The position numbers and the translations under genes were made by a program. Source: Actinomadura pelletieri DSM 43383 (GTDB taxonomy: Bacteria > Actinomycetota > Actinomycetes > Streptosporangiales > Streptosporangiaceae). From it: a stretch of 64,000 bases of DNA. The notes under the pieces were generated by a model. It had not been told where the DNA came from and did no database searches. It saw nothing but the letters and a program-made list of their open reading frames with translations. The stretch's first letter is position 1. Each line of letters begins with the position of its first letter. This document shows, one piece after another, positions 45,495-54,726 of this stretch. Location: the NCBI RefSeq assembly GCF_003634705.1, contig NZ_RBWU01000003.1, forward strand, positions 248,001-312,000. Reading direction: 5' to 3'.

Positions 45495-46150
45495 CGATCC
45501 AGCACGTAACCAACGCCCCGAACGGTCCTGATGGGGTTCCCCTCGCCGAGCTTGGCGCGAAGCTGCGCCACGTGAACGTCCACGGTCCGGCTCCCCGCCC
45601 CGGCCCCCGGCCCCCACGCCGCCTCAAGGAGCTGCTCTCGGGTGAACACCCGACCGGGGTTGGCCATAAGGAACTCCAGCAGATCGAACTCGGTAACCGT
45701 AAGGGCGGCACGACGACCACCAACGACCGCCGTCCGACCGGCGGGATCGAGAGCGATCTCCCCGGCCCGGAGCACCCCAGGAGCCTCAGCCGGAACAGCG
45801 CCACGCAGAGCGTCCGCGACGGCGCGCGCGAGAACACGCGGACTGAAGGGCCGTCCAACCCGATGGTCACCAAGCGCACGGGCATCACCGGCCTCCAACG
45901 GCCCGGTGACCGCGACGACAGGCGCCGGATGCGCCGCGTCGGCAACGCGCCGATAAAGATCACCGGGCATCGCGGCAACCGACAGATCGAGCACGACAAC
46001 ATCGGGACGCCCACGCGCAGCAGCCCCAGGGGCCCGCGAAGGATCGGTCTCGATCTCCACGTCGAAGCCCTCACGAGCCAGGTACCGGCGCTGCATCTCG
46101 GCGACCGCAGGGTCATGCTCGACGACGAGGACGACCCCGTCGCCGCTCAT
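45491..46150 (-). CDS. OmpR/PhoB-type response regulator with degenerate receiver
   Basis: 219 aa. The receiver retains the phosphoacceptor-position Asp (VVVLDLSVAAMPG), but the acidic pair reads VEHDP instead of EDD, and the invariant Lys is Arg (VGRPFSP). C-terminal winged helix is intact: LTVTEFDLLEFLMANPGRVFTREQLLEAAWG, TVDVHVAQLRAKLG, IRTVRGVGYVLD. No cognate kinase nearby. It overlaps genes on both sides by 4 bp inside the trp/his region, which is unusual. Confidence 0.9.
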   Translation of the reverse strand: MSGDGVVLVVEHDPAVAEMQRRYLAREGFDVEIETDPSRAPGAAARGRPDVVVLDLSVAAMPGDLYRRVADAAHPAPVVAVTGPLEAGDARALGDHRVGRPFSPRVLARAVADALRGAVPAEAPGVLRAGEIALDPAGRTAVVGGRRAALTVTEFDLLEFLMANPGRVFTREQLLEAAWGPGAGAGSRTVDVHVAQLRAKLGEGNPIRTVRGVGYVLDR

Positions 46151-46728
46151 GCTCGCCCGTTCCGCTGAGCGGTCGGGTCCTCACCCCGATCAAGGGACTT
46201 CCACATGGCGGACGGATCGTCATCAACAACCCCACGAGGCGCCGAACGCTCGTAACGCGCGGACATACCGGGCCAACGCGCCCCCCGCACCACCGTGAGA
46301 GCCCCGGCGACGATCAGCAGCACCCCACCCGCAACGGAGACGGTCCACCAGAGGTTGACGTCCACATCAGGCTGGGCACCCAACCTCAACAGCCCAGTCT
46401 GATCACCGGCAGCGGACAGCACGGCAGACCGCCGAACCGCAACGACCGAGGCATAGGCGATACCGACCCCGAACAGCCCAAGGAGCACCCCGACACCCAC
46501 CCGAACCCGCCCTCTGGTGGCGAACAGAGCCGCCAGCCCCGCGAGCCCGGCCCAGCCGAGCGCACTCGGGGCGCCGCCGAGGTCCCCACCGGTCAGGGTC
46601 CGGCTGAGCGGCGTGATGGCGTCCTCGGCCCGGACGGTGGCCCAGGTACGACCAGCGGCCAGCAGGGCGAGACCGGCCCCGACAGCGCACACCAACGCCG
46701 TCAGGCCGCGTTCACGCCCGGGTGTCAT
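46147..46728 (-). CDS. Trp-region conserved membrane protein (TIGR02234-like)
   Basis: 193 aa with about four TM segments: [51 protein letters not shown] and [18 protein letters not shown], plus a soluble tail ([17 protein letters not shown]) typical of the actinobacterial family found in trp operons. Overlaps hisI and the response regulator by 4 bp each. Role unknown. Confidence 0.88.
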   Translation of the reverse strand: MTPGRERGLTALVCAVGAGLALLAAGRTWATVRAEDAITPLSRTLTGGDLGGAPSALGWAGLAGLAALFATRGRVRVGVGVLLGLFGVGIAYASVVAVRRSAVLSAAGDQTGLLRLGAQPDVDVNLWWTVSVAGGVLLIVAGALTVVRGARWPGMSARYERSAPRGVVDDDPSAMWKSLDRGEDPTAQRNGRA

Positions 46729-47117
46729 GAGACGTCGTCCTGCTCCTTCGGCCGTTCCCCGACCACCGCAGGAAGGACGTCAGCGTCCCAGCAGGTGCGA
46801 TCCCCGGTGTGACAGGCCGCACCGACCTGGTCGACCTTCACGAGAATCGCATCGGCATCGCAGTCGAGCGCCACCGACTTGACCCACTGCTGATGCCCGG
46901 AGGTCTCGCCCTTCACCCAGTACTCCTGCCGGCTGCGGGACCAGTAGGTGCAGCGGCCTGTGGTGAGAGTGCGGTGCAGCGCCTCGTCGTCCATCCACCC
47001 GAGCATCAGCACCTCACCGGTGTCGTACTGCTGGGCGATGGCCGGCACGAGCCCGTTGGGGTCGCGCTTCAACCGATCAGCGATCTTAGGGTCCAAACCG
47101 GACGCTCGAACGGACAT
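46725..47117 (-). CDS. hisI: Phosphoribosyl-AMP cyclohydrolase
   Basis: 130 aa. Opens the purine ring of PR-AMP in histidine synthesis (HisE is separate). [34 protein letters not shown], and the metal ligands [11 protein letters not shown] plus CHTGDRTCW. It is 12 kb away from hisF-hisD and coupled to the trp-region genes. The start (MSVRAS) lies 12 bp from repeat array A2, which therefore occupies its promoter region. Confidence 0.95.
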   Translation of the reverse strand: MSVRASGLDPKIADRLKRDPNGLVPAIAQQYDTGEVLMLGWMDDEALHRTLTTGRCTYWSRSRQEYWVKGETSGHQQWVKSVALDCDADAILVKVDQVGAACHTGDRTCWDADVLPAVVGERPKEQDDVS

Positions 47118-47129
47118 GCTCGAAGTTTA

Positions 47130-47830
47130 TGGCAGTGCACGACGCCGGAGGCCCGCCAGGGCCGAAGAAGGAGTGCACCCCCATGGACACGAAGCCGACC
47201 CCACCTCACCCACCGCCCCCAGCCACCGCCGCAACCCCGCAACAACCTCAGGGTCTGCGATCGCGTCCGAAGGCAGGTTTCGAGCCTGCGAGAAACCTGA
47301 TCGCGCAGCGAGCCGCAAGGCGAGCCGAAGCGATGCACCGATCGCACCGCGGTGCACGACGACGGAGGCCCGCCAGGGCCGAAGGTGGAGTGCACCCCCA
47401 TGGACACAAAGCCGACCCCACCTTGCCCACCGCCCCCAGCCCCCATAGCAACCCCGCGACGACCTGAGGGTCTGCGATCGCGTCCGAAGGCAGGTTCAAG
47501 CGAAGCGAGAACCTGATCGCGCAGCGAGCCGCAAGGCGAGCCGAAGCGATGCAGCGATCGCACCGCGGTCCACGACGATGGAGGCCCGCCAGGGCCGAAG
47601 GTGGCGTGCACCCCCATAGACACGAAGCCGAACCCACCTTGCCCACTGACCTCAGCCCCCACAGCAACCCCGCGACGACCTGAGGGTCTGCGATCGCGTC
47701 CGAAGGCAGGTTCAAGCGAAGCGAGAACCTGATCGCGCAGCGAGCCGTAAGGCGAGCCGAAGCGATGCAGCATCGCACCGCGTTTCTCGACGATGGAGGC
47801 CCGCCAGGGCCGAAGGAGGAGAGAAACGCA
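47130..47830. repeat. Array A2: three units plus a half unit of the ~217-bp structured repeat
   Basis: Gap between hisI and the cold-shock gene; no gene is seen. Cores begin at 47257, 47474 and 47690 (spacings 217 and 216), preceded by a lone P4 hairpin at about 47134-47182. The same stems as array A1 are present, with paired differences: P2 is CAGGTTTC/GAAACCTG in the first unit, P4 outer arms are GGTGCAC/GTGCACC in one and GCGTTTCTC/GAGAAACGC in the last. Linkers differ in sequence from A1 but are again C/A-rich. Confidence 0.9.
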
Positions 47831-47842
47831 ATAAACACGAAA

Positions 47843-47872
47843 GGGCCCGCATCCCGGTGGGGGAACGGGCCC
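47843..47872 (-). terminator. Terminator of the cold-shock gene
   Basis: GGGCCCG (47843-47849) and CGGGCCC (47866-47872) with an inner CCC/GGG pairing; the minus-strand transcript continues TTTCGTGTTTATT. It lies between the csp stop and array A2. Confidence 0.8.
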
Positions 47873-47891
47873 AGACGTACGACTACGGGCG

Positions 47892-48098
47892 TTACAGGGG
47901 GACGACCTGGTCGGCCTGCGGACCCCGGTTACCCTGCGTCACCTCGAACTGAACGCGCTGGTTCTCGTCCAGGGTGCGGTATCCGGAGCTCTGGATAGCC
48001 GAGTAGTGGACGAAGACGTCCGGCCCGCCGCCGTCGACGGCGATGAACCCGAAGCCCTTCTCGGCGTTGAACCACTTCACGGTGCCCTGCTGGGGCAT
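47892..48098 (-). CDS. Cold-shock domain protein
   Basis: 68 aa single-stranded nucleic acid binding OB fold. RNP1 KGFGFI and RNP2 [20 protein letters not shown] at the start. Shine-Dalgarno AAGGAG precedes the ATG. It carries a slightly shorter, neutral C-terminus ([11 protein letters not shown]). RNA chaperone. A 247-bp upstream gap leaves room for a structured 5' leader. Confidence 0.95.
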   Translation of the reverse strand: MPQQGTVKWFNAEKGFGFIAVDGGGPDVFVHYSAIQSSGYRTLDENQRVQFEVTQGNRGPQADQVVPL

Positions 48099-48196
48099 GT
48101 CTTTCTCCTTGCGGCAAAACCTGGGCCCACACCTCGCGGGCCCGCGCGGTCGCTGCGGAACGCCCTCGCCCCCGGTACGGTCCCGGAAAAGCCAAA

Positions 48197-48224
48197 ACGC
48201 CCGCTGCCATCAGTCCGCGGGCGT
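48197..48224 (-). terminator. Hairpin with T-run upstream of the cold-shock gene
   Basis: ACGCCCGC (48197-48204) pairs with GCGGGCGT (48217-48224); on the minus strand TTTTGGCTTTT follows, a good intrinsic terminator. It is about 120 bp downstream of the TIGR03085 gene and about 100 bp before csp, so it ends the former or attenuates the latter. Confidence 0.65.
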
Positions 48225-48345
48225 CTGAACGATCGAGAACCACGACTGCAACCGACCGCCCCACCGTATCACCGCTTCCGCGTAAAGCGGAGGAGCCGCA
48301 TGGCTTCCGATTCTCCTCTCCGCGAACCGCGCCGTTACCTGGCCG

Positions 48346-48993
48346 TTAAAGACTCCAACCGGTCTCGGTCAGGGTCTTGACAGCGTTCGTGGGCCCGGTG
48401 AGGCGGACGTCCGCGACGGCGCGGCGCCCCAGGGCCCACAGGACGAGTTCCCCGACGGGACCGTGGACGCGGACGGTGTCGGGACCGCGTCCGGACACCC
48501 GCAGGTCGCGGCCGTCCGGCTGTACGAGCGTTACTCGAACGTGAACTTTTCTTAGGACAAAGCGGGCAATTTTTATCCGTCGCCAGAGCAGTTCCTCAAG
48601 TTCCGGGGAGATCTCCCGCCGCTCCCAGTCGGGACGCGCGCGCAGGACGTCCTCATGGTGAACAAAGAACTCCACACCGTTGGCGTTTTTGTCCACGCCG
48701 GGAAGCGCGTACGGCGAGAACTTGGGCGGTCCCTGCCGAAACCGTTCCACCAGCCGGTCGAACGGTACACCCCGCGCCGTCCGGCGCCGCACGCGCTCGG
48801 TGTAGAAGGCCAGGGGGGACAGAAGTATTCCCGGGGCGGCGTCCGGCCGTCCCTCCCGGACGATCAGGTGCGCGGCCAGGTCGCGGGCGGTCCAGCCGGA
48901 GCACAGGGTCGCCGCGTCGGGCCCGGCCTGTGCCAGGGCGTCCGCCAGCAGCCGTCTCTCCCGGCGGACGGGGCCGTCCTCGGTGTCACTCAT
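48346..48993 (-). CDS. TIGR03085-family DinB-like metal-binding protein
   Basis: 215 aa. LCSGWTARDLAAHLIVREGRPDAAPGI and GVEFFVHHEDVLRARPDW place it in the actinobacterial mycothiol-dependent isomerase-like (DinB fold) group; the His residues (AAHL, FVHHED) would bind metal. Possible mycothiol-linked enzyme. The C-terminal half resembles the usual accessory domain (DTVRVHGPVGELVLWALGR). Confidence 0.85.
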   Translation of the reverse strand: MSDTEDGPVRRERRLLADALAQAGPDAATLCSGWTARDLAAHLIVREGRPDAAPGILLSPLAFYTERVRRRTARGVPFDRLVERFRQGPPKFSPYALPGVDKNANGVEFFVHHEDVLRARPDWERREISPELEELLWRRIKIARFVLRKVHVRVTLVQPDGRDLRVSGRGPDTVRVHGPVGELVLWALGRRAVADVRLTGPTNAVKTLTETGWSL

Positions 48994-49134
48994 CGCCTCG
49001 ATCGTAGGACGTGGCGGCAGGTCCGGGAATAAAGGGCGGGGGGCGGGTGGTAGGCACTATCCGAGCCCGTATCCCCCCAACCCCGGTCACAGGGGGCAAT
49101 TCCCCGGGCGCCCGCCGTGATTGAGGAGTTCGCC

Positions 49135-50979
49135 GTGCCACCTGGTTCGAGACGGGTCAGCCCGCATGTCCTCCGGGAGGGGATGGGGGTGCTGTGGGTG
49201 GCCGTGAAGGCCGAGCCTCGGATCTTCACCCTCTCGGTCCTGGGCAGCGCGCTGTACGCGGCGATGACCGTGGCGACCGCGCAGGTGCTCGGGTGGGCGA
49301 CCGAGGAGGTCGTGCTGCCGGCGTTCGAGTCCGGGGACACGACCGCCGGGGCGCTCGCGGGGGTCGCCGTCGCGATCGTCGGGGTGGCGCTGCTGAAGGC
49401 GATCGGCGTCGCGGCGCGCCGGTTCTACGCGGGCCTCATGCAGTACCGGCTCCAGGCCGAGTACCGGCGCGCGGTGACCCGGCAGTACCTGCGGCTGCCG
49501 CTGGCGTGGCATCACCGGCATCCGACCGGGCAGCTGCTGTCGAACGCCAACGCGGACGTGGAGGCGGTGTGGGCGCCGATCGCGCCGCTGCCGATGGCGG
49601 TCGGCGTGCTGTTCATGCTCCTGATCGCGGCGGTGTCGATCCTGGTCACCGACCTGGTCGTGGCCGGGGTCGGGTTCCTGGTGTTCCCGGCGATCGCGCT
49701 GATCAACGTCGTCTACCAGCGGCGGCTGGCGCCGGTGGCGACCCGGGCGCAGCAGTTGCGCGCCGAGGTCAGCGAGGTCGCGCACGAGAGCTTCGAGGGC
49801 GGTCTCGTCGTCAAGACCCTCGGCCGGGAGGAGTCCGAGACGGAGCGGTTCACCGAGCGGGCGGAGGCGCTGCGGGACGCCAACGTCGCGGTCGGTCGGA
49901 TCCGCGGGTTGTTCGACCCGGTGCTGGAGGCGCTGCCGAACCTCGGGGTCCTCGCCGTCCTGCTGATCGGGTCGCTGCGGTTGGAGTCGGGGGCGATGTC
50001 GCCCGGCGACCTGGTGAACGTCGCGTACCTGTTCACGCTGCTGTCGTGGCCGGTGCGGGCGCTGGGCTGGGTGCTCGGCGAGGTGCCGCGCAGCGTCGTC
50101 GGCTGGGACCGGGTTCGGGGCGTCCTGGACGCGACCGGTTCCCTCCCCTACGGGGACGGTGTCCTCGACGGGAAGGGCAAGGCGACGCCCCTGGAGGTCC
50201 GGGAGGTTCGTTTCGCGTACGAGTCCACGGACGACGCGGCGGGACGTGACATCCTCCACGACGTGACGTTCGCCGCGTCCCCCGGCCGGACGATCGCGGT
50301 GGTCGGGCCGACGGGCTCCGGCAAGTCGACGCTCACCTCGCTGCTCGTCCGGCTGGTCGACCCGGCCCGGGGCTCGGTGCTCCTGGACGGCGTCGACCTG
50401 CGGGACGTGCGTCGCGGCGGGGTCGCCGAGACCGCCGCGCTCGTCCCCCAGCAGACGTTCCTGTTCGACGACACCGTCCGGGGCAACGTGACCCTCGGCC
50501 TGGACGTCCCGGACGAGCGGGTCTGGGAGGCGCTCCGCCTCGCGCAGGCCGACGGGTTCGTCGCGGCGCTCGGCGACGGGCTCGACACGCGGGTCGGTGA
50601 GCGCGGGGCGACGCTGTCGGGCGGGCAGCGGCAACGGCTCGCGCTCGCGCGGGCCCTGGTGCGGCGGCCGCGGCTGCTCGTGCTGGACGACGCGACGTCC
50701 GCCGTCGACCCGCAGGTCGAGGCCCGCATCCTGCGGAGCATCCGGGAGGCGCAGTCGGGCGAGGCGGGCGGCGCGACCGTCGTGGTCGTCGCCTACCGCA
50801 AGGCGACGATCGCGCTGGCCGACGAGGTGGTCTATCTGGAGCACGGGCGGGTCCTGGACCGCGGCGCCCACGCCGACCTGCTGGCACGTTCTGAGGGTTA
50901 CCGCAACCTCGTCAACGCCTACGAGCGAGCGGAAACGGAGCGGGAGACCGTCGAAGGCGGCGAGGAGGCCCTGGCATGA
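49135..50979 (+). CDS. ABC exporter subunit A with degenerate ATP site
   Basis: 614 aa: six-TM exporter domain then NBD. The GTG start at 49135 has GAGGAG eight bases upstream; GTG 49117 lacks a site. Walker A VVGPTGSGKST, signature LSGGQRQR intact, but the Walker B catalytic Glu is Asp (LLVLDDATSAVD) and the switch His is Tyr (VVVVAYRKAT). This is the non-catalytic-site pattern of heterodimeric exporters such as TM287/288. It overlaps its partner by 4 bp. Substrate (drug, peptide or lipid) unknown. Confidence 0.93.
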   Translation: MPPGSRRVSPHVLREGMGVLWVAVKAEPRIFTLSVLGSALYAAMTVATAQVLGWATEEVVLPAFESGDTTAGALAGVAVAIVGVALLKAIGVAARRFYAGLMQYRLQAEYRRAVTRQYLRLPLAWHHRHPTGQLLSNANADVEAVWAPIAPLPMAVGVLFMLLIAAVSILVTDLVVAGVGFLVFPAIALINVVYQRRLAPVATRAQQLRAEVSEVAHESFEGGLVVKTLGREESETERFTERAEALRDANVAVGRIRGLFDPVLEALPNLGVLAVLLIGSLRLESGAMSPGDLVNVAYLFTLLSWPVRALGWVLGEVPRSVVGWDRVRGVLDATGSLPYGDGVLDGKGKATPLEVREVRFAYESTDDAAGRDILHDVTFAASPGRTIAVVGPTGSGKSTLTSLLVRLVDPARGSVLLDGVDLRDVRRGGVAETAALVPQQTFLFDDTVRGNVTLGLDVPDERVWEALRLAQADGFVAALGDGLDTRVGERGATLSGGQRQRLALARALVRRPRLLVLDDATSAVDPQVEARILRSIREAQSGEAGGATVVVVAYRKATIALADEVVYLEHGRVLDRGAHADLLARSEGYRNLVNAYERAETERETVEGGEEALA

Positions 50980-52772
50980 CGGTGACGAGTGGCCCGGGAC
51001 TCAGCGACACCGCGCTGTCCGAGGGGGCGTTCACCACACTGAAGCGCGGCATCATGCTGAGCCCGGAGTTCCGCGCCGGGCTGGCCGGGACGCTGGTGCT
51101 CGCGTTGGTCTCGACGGCCGGGCGCGTGGTGGTGCCCATCGCCGTCCAGCAGACGATCGACAAGGGCCTCGGCGGTCCGGACGGCCCCGACATCGGCTTC
51201 ATCCGGTCGGCGGTGGCGCTGTGCGCGGTGGCCGTGCTGGTCACGGCCGCGTGCGCGTACCTGATGAACGTCCGGCTGTACAGGACGTCCGAGGGCGGCC
51301 TGGCGGCGCTGCGGACCAAGGCGTTCCGGCATGTGCACGACCTGTCGATGCTCACCCAGAGCGGGGAGAGGCGCGGCGCGCTCGTGTCGCGGGTGACCGG
51401 GGACGTCGACCAGATCAGCCAGTTCATGCAGTCCGGCGGGCTGATGTTCATCGTGTCGATCGGGCAGCTGATCGTCGCGAGCGTGCTGATGGTCGTCTAC
51501 TCGTGGCAGCTGGCCCTGCTGGTGTGGGCGGCGTTCCTGCCGCTGGCGTGGGCGTTGCGGCATTTCCAGCGGATCCTGTCCGCCGCCTACATGGGGGTGC
51601 GGGAGAAGATGGGCGACCTGCTGGCCGCGGTCAGCGAGTCCGTCGTCGGCGCCCCCGTGATCCGCGCGTACGGATCCGAGGAGCGGACCGGGCGGCGCGT
51701 GGACGAGGCCGTGGACGCCCACCGCGACTCCCAGACCCGCGCGCAGGCCATGGTGGCGCTGACGTTCCCGGTGAGCGAGCTGGTCGCGGCCGTCGCCACC
51801 GCCGCCGTCGTCATCGCCGGAATCCTGCTCGGCGTGGACGGTCACGTCACGGCCGGTGAGCTCATCGCGTTCCTCTTCCTGGTCACGCTGTTCGTCAGCC
51901 CGATGCAGGCCGCGACGGAGGTGTTCAACCAGGCGCAGAACGCGATCGCCGGGTGGCGGCGGGTCCTCGGCGTCCTGGACACCGTCCCGGACGTGGCCGA
52001 CCCCGGCGACGACGGCGAGACGCTGCCGCGCGGCCCGATCGAGGTGCGGTTCGAGTCCGTGGGGTTCGCCTACCCGGGTGGGCCGCCCGTCCTGCACGAC
52101 GTGAACGTGGACATCGCGCCCCGCACCCGAATCGCGGTCGTCGGGGAGACCGGCTCGGGGAAGACGACGTTCGCCAAGCTCCTCACCCGCCTCATGGATC
52201 CGGTGTCCGGCCGCGTCCTGGTGGACGGCGTGCCGCTCGACCGGATCCGCTTCTCCTCGCTGCGGGAGCGGATCGTGATGGTGCCGCAGGACGGTTTCCT
52301 GTTCGACGCCTCCCTCGCCGACAACATTCGTTACGGCCACCCGGACGCGTCCGACGACGACCTCGTCCTCGCCCTGACGGAACTGGGCCTCGCCGACTGG
52401 CTCGAGGGGCTGCCCGGTGGCCTGGACACCCCGGTCGGTCAGCGGGGCGAGTCACTCTCGGCGGGCGAACGCCAACTCGTCGCCCTGGCCCGCGCCTACA
52501 TCGCCGACCCGGACCTGCTCGTCCTGGACGAGGCGACGTCCGCCGTGGACCCCGCCACGGAGGTGCGCATCCAGCGCGCCCTGGACGGGGTGACGCGGGG
52601 CCGCACCGCGATCTCCATCGCGCACCGCCTCTCCACCGCGGAGGCGGCCGACGAGGTCATCGTCTTCGACGCCGGACGCGTCGTCCAGCGCGGCCCCCAC
52701 GCCGACCTGGTGGCTCGGCCCGGCGTCTACGCCGACCTCCACGCCTCCTGGAGAGCCCAGAGATCCCTCTAG
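50976..52772 (+). CDS. ABC exporter subunit B with catalytic ATP site
   Basis: 598 aa half-transporter, ATG overlapping subunit A's stop (ATGA). Six-TM domain, Walker A VVGETGSGKTTFA, Walker B LLVLDEATSAVD with the catalytic Glu, switch His in SIAHRLST, but the signature is LSAGERQ rather than LSGGQ. In a heterodimer its Walker motifs would face subunit A's intact LSGGQ (working site), while its altered signature completes A's degenerate site. Confidence 0.94.
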   Translation: MTVTSGPGLSDTALSEGAFTTLKRGIMLSPEFRAGLAGTLVLALVSTAGRVVVPIAVQQTIDKGLGGPDGPDIGFIRSAVALCAVAVLVTAACAYLMNVRLYRTSEGGLAALRTKAFRHVHDLSMLTQSGERRGALVSRVTGDVDQISQFMQSGGLMFIVSIGQLIVASVLMVVYSWQLALLVWAAFLPLAWALRHFQRILSAAYMGVREKMGDLLAAVSESVVGAPVIRAYGSEERTGRRVDEAVDAHRDSQTRAQAMVALTFPVSELVAAVATAAVVIAGILLGVDGHVTAGELIAFLFLVTLFVSPMQAATEVFNQAQNAIAGWRRVLGVLDTVPDVADPGDDGETLPRGPIEVRFESVGFAYPGGPPVLHDVNVDIAPRTRIAVVGETGSGKTTFAKLLTRLMDPVSGRVLVDGVPLDRIRFSSLRERIVMVPQDGFLFDASLADNIRYGHPDASDDDLVLALTELGLADWLEGLPGGLDTPVGQRGESLSAGERQLVALARAYIADPDLLVLDEATSAVDPATEVRIQRALDGVTRGRTAISIAHRLSTAEAADEVIVFDAGRVVQRGPHADLVARPGVYADLHASWRAQRSL

Positions 52773-52926
52773 CCGTCAGTGACGAACCCCACGCCCGCGG
52801 ACCGAACCCCGATCACCCCACGTTCGGCCGGCGGGGGCGCTTCCCTGGGCGAACACAGGCGCCCCCAGCGAAAACGCAGCGCTAAAGCACTTGCCCGGAA
52901 TCTGGTCTCGTGCGCATTCTGCATGG

Positions 52927-54198
52927 GTGAGTAACGAGGTCGTGTTGGAATCGGCGAGCACGCTGCACGGTCAGTTGCAGCGGGGGCTCGGGAGGGCCGC
53001 GCGGCGCGCGGCGGACAGGCCCGGTGCGGGCGAGTACGTCTATGACTGCATCCGGCGGGATCCACGGTGGGACCACCAGTGCGAGTCCCGACGGTTGTAC
53101 TACGCCCGGTTGATGGTCGATCTCGAGATGCCGACGGGGCCGGTGGCGGCGCATCTGTTCGATCCGTCCGACCATCCCGACGCCGACGAGTGGCGGGTCG
53201 ATCTGGCGTTGGGCGTGTTGGCGGATCTGGTGCGGTTGAGCAGGCGGGAGGCGGCGGCGCCGTTGCGGCGTTACGCCGAGGAGGGCGCGCAGTGGTTCGA
53301 CGCGGTCGTCGAGCTGATCGACCTTGAGGATCCGGCGTTGACGCTAGGGCTGGACGATCTCGTCGCCGCGCGGTGCGACGAGTCGGATCTGGCGTCGCTG
53401 ATCCCGGCGCATTCCAACCCGGTGATCGAGGCGTGGGCGACGCGGCAGCCGAGGATCGCCGACGCTCTGGCGCGCCAGCGGGAGGCGGGACGGGCGGCGC
53501 GCCGGGCGATGGCGACGGCGCCGGGGCGGGACCGGCAGAGCGAGGCCGAGTTGCTGGACCTCGCCCGGCGGCGGGGCGAGGGGGCCATCTCGGCGATCTT
53601 CGAGCTGGGACGCAGGCGGACGCTGGCGCTGCTCGACCTGGCCGAGGAGCTGCTGCCCCGGGACGGTCACGACCCGGGCCCGAGCCGGTACGGCGGGGCG
53701 GTGTGCCGGGCGTTGCGGGAGTACGGTCCCGAGGCGTTGCCGCGGGCGCGGGCGTGGGCGGCGCAGCGGGGCGGGTGCGCGGACATGGGGCTCAGCATCC
53801 TCGCGCGCTACGGCACCCGGCAGGACGTCCCGCTGCTCATGGACCAGTTGCGCGACGCCCTCGGGAGGCGCGAGTGGCGGGCCGCCGCCAGCCCGATCGA
53901 GGGGCTCGGACGGCTGCGGGCGGGTGAGGCCGTCCCGCTGCTGAAGTCGGCCTGGACCGAGTCGACGTACGCGTTCCTGAGACCCCGCATCCTGACCGCG
54001 CTGACGAGAACGGCCCCGCACACGGCCGAGTCCTACACCGTCGAGGGGCTGTGGGACTGTGAGGAGGGGGTCAGGCGCGAGGCGGCGCAGTTCGCGCCGA
54101 TCACCTCCGAGACGCGGATCCGCCTGCAACGCCTGCACCACGACGTGTCGGAGGAGGCGGGGGTCCGCGCCGCCGCGGCGGCGCGGCTGGCCGCCTGA
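52927..54198 (+). CDS. HEAT-repeat-like hypothetical protein
   Basis: About 423 aa from GTG 52927 (MSNEVVLES); the start lacks a ribosome site, so it may be leaderless or lie further in. Mostly helical and Arg/Ala/Leu-rich. The C-terminal half has HEAT-like units (LGLSILARYGTRQDVPLLMD-type, RRGEGAISAIFELGRR, EGLGRLRAGEAVPLLKSAW). No enzymatic motif or signal peptide. Probable cytoplasmic scaffold; function unknown. Confidence 0.7.
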   Translation: MSNEVVLESASTLHGQLQRGLGRAARRAADRPGAGEYVYDCIRRDPRWDHQCESRRLYYARLMVDLEMPTGPVAAHLFDPSDHPDADEWRVDLALGVLADLVRLSRREAAAPLRRYAEEGAQWFDAVVELIDLEDPALTLGLDDLVAARCDESDLASLIPAHSNPVIEAWATRQPRIADALARQREAGRAARRAMATAPGRDRQSEAELLDLARRRGEGAISAIFELGRRRTLALLDLAEELLPRDGHDPGPSRYGGAVCRALREYGPEALPRARAWAAQRGGCADMGLSILARYGTRQDVPLLMDQLRDALGRREWRAAASPIEGLGRLRAGEAVPLLKSAWTESTYAFLRPRILTALTRTAPHTAESYTVEGLWDCEEGVRREAAQFAPITSETRIRLQRLHHDVSEEAGVRAAAAARLAA

Positions 54199-54273
54199 GG
54201 AGCCGATGAACCCCGCCGGGGCGGGGCGCGTATTCACCACCCGAGACGCGCATCCCACCCCGGAGGAAGAGCG

Positions 54274-54723
54274 ATGGGTTCCCGACATCTTTCCGGCCTG
54301 ACCAGATCGAGCCTGCTGTGCGCGGTCGCCGTGGCGTTGTCGGCGGGGGGCTGCTCGACGAAGCCGGACGCCTCGTCCGGCGGCGACGCCAAGGTCGCCG
54401 AGCCCGCGAGCCTGCAGCGGCTCGCGGAACAGACGGGGTGTTCGCTGACCGGTCAGCGGAAGGTGGCGGACCTGGAGCAGGGGAACTGCAAGAACGCCCG
54501 CGGACGGTACGTCCTGCTCAGCTTCACCACCGAGAAGGGCATGAACACCTGGTTGCACGAGGCCAGACCGTGGGGCGGGACGTATCTGGTCGGTGCCCGC
54601 TGGATCGCGGTGAGCACCGACCGGACGTTGGAGACGCTTCGCAAGGACCTGGGCGGCGAGATCGTCCACGGGGACGGCCACGGGACGGGCGGCGGCGCGA
54701 GTCACGGGACGGGCCACGGTTGA
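54274..54723 (+). CDS. Small putative lipoprotein
   Basis: 149 aa. Signal peptide (LTRSSLLCAVAVALSAGGC) with a weak lipobox, then a short domain with two Cys (TGCSLTGQ, QGNCKNARGRYVLLSF) and TLETLRKDLGGEIVHG; the C-terminus is Gly/His-rich (HGDGHGTGGG, HGTGHG), which could bind metal. Preceded by GGAGGAAGAGCG. Function unknown. Confidence 0.75.
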   Translation: MGSRHLSGLTRSSLLCAVAVALSAGGCSTKPDASSGGDAKVAEPASLQRLAEQTGCSLTGQRKVADLEQGNCKNARGRYVLLSFTTEKGMNTWLHEARPWGGTYLVGARWIAVSTDRTLETLRKDLGGEIVHGDGHGTGGGASHGTGHG

Positions 54724-54726
54724 CCG

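Noticed and set aside
46147..47117. Possibility that a trpE remnant lies between hisI and the membrane protein
   Set aside because: The two genes overlap by 4 bp; there is no space and no trpE-like motif.
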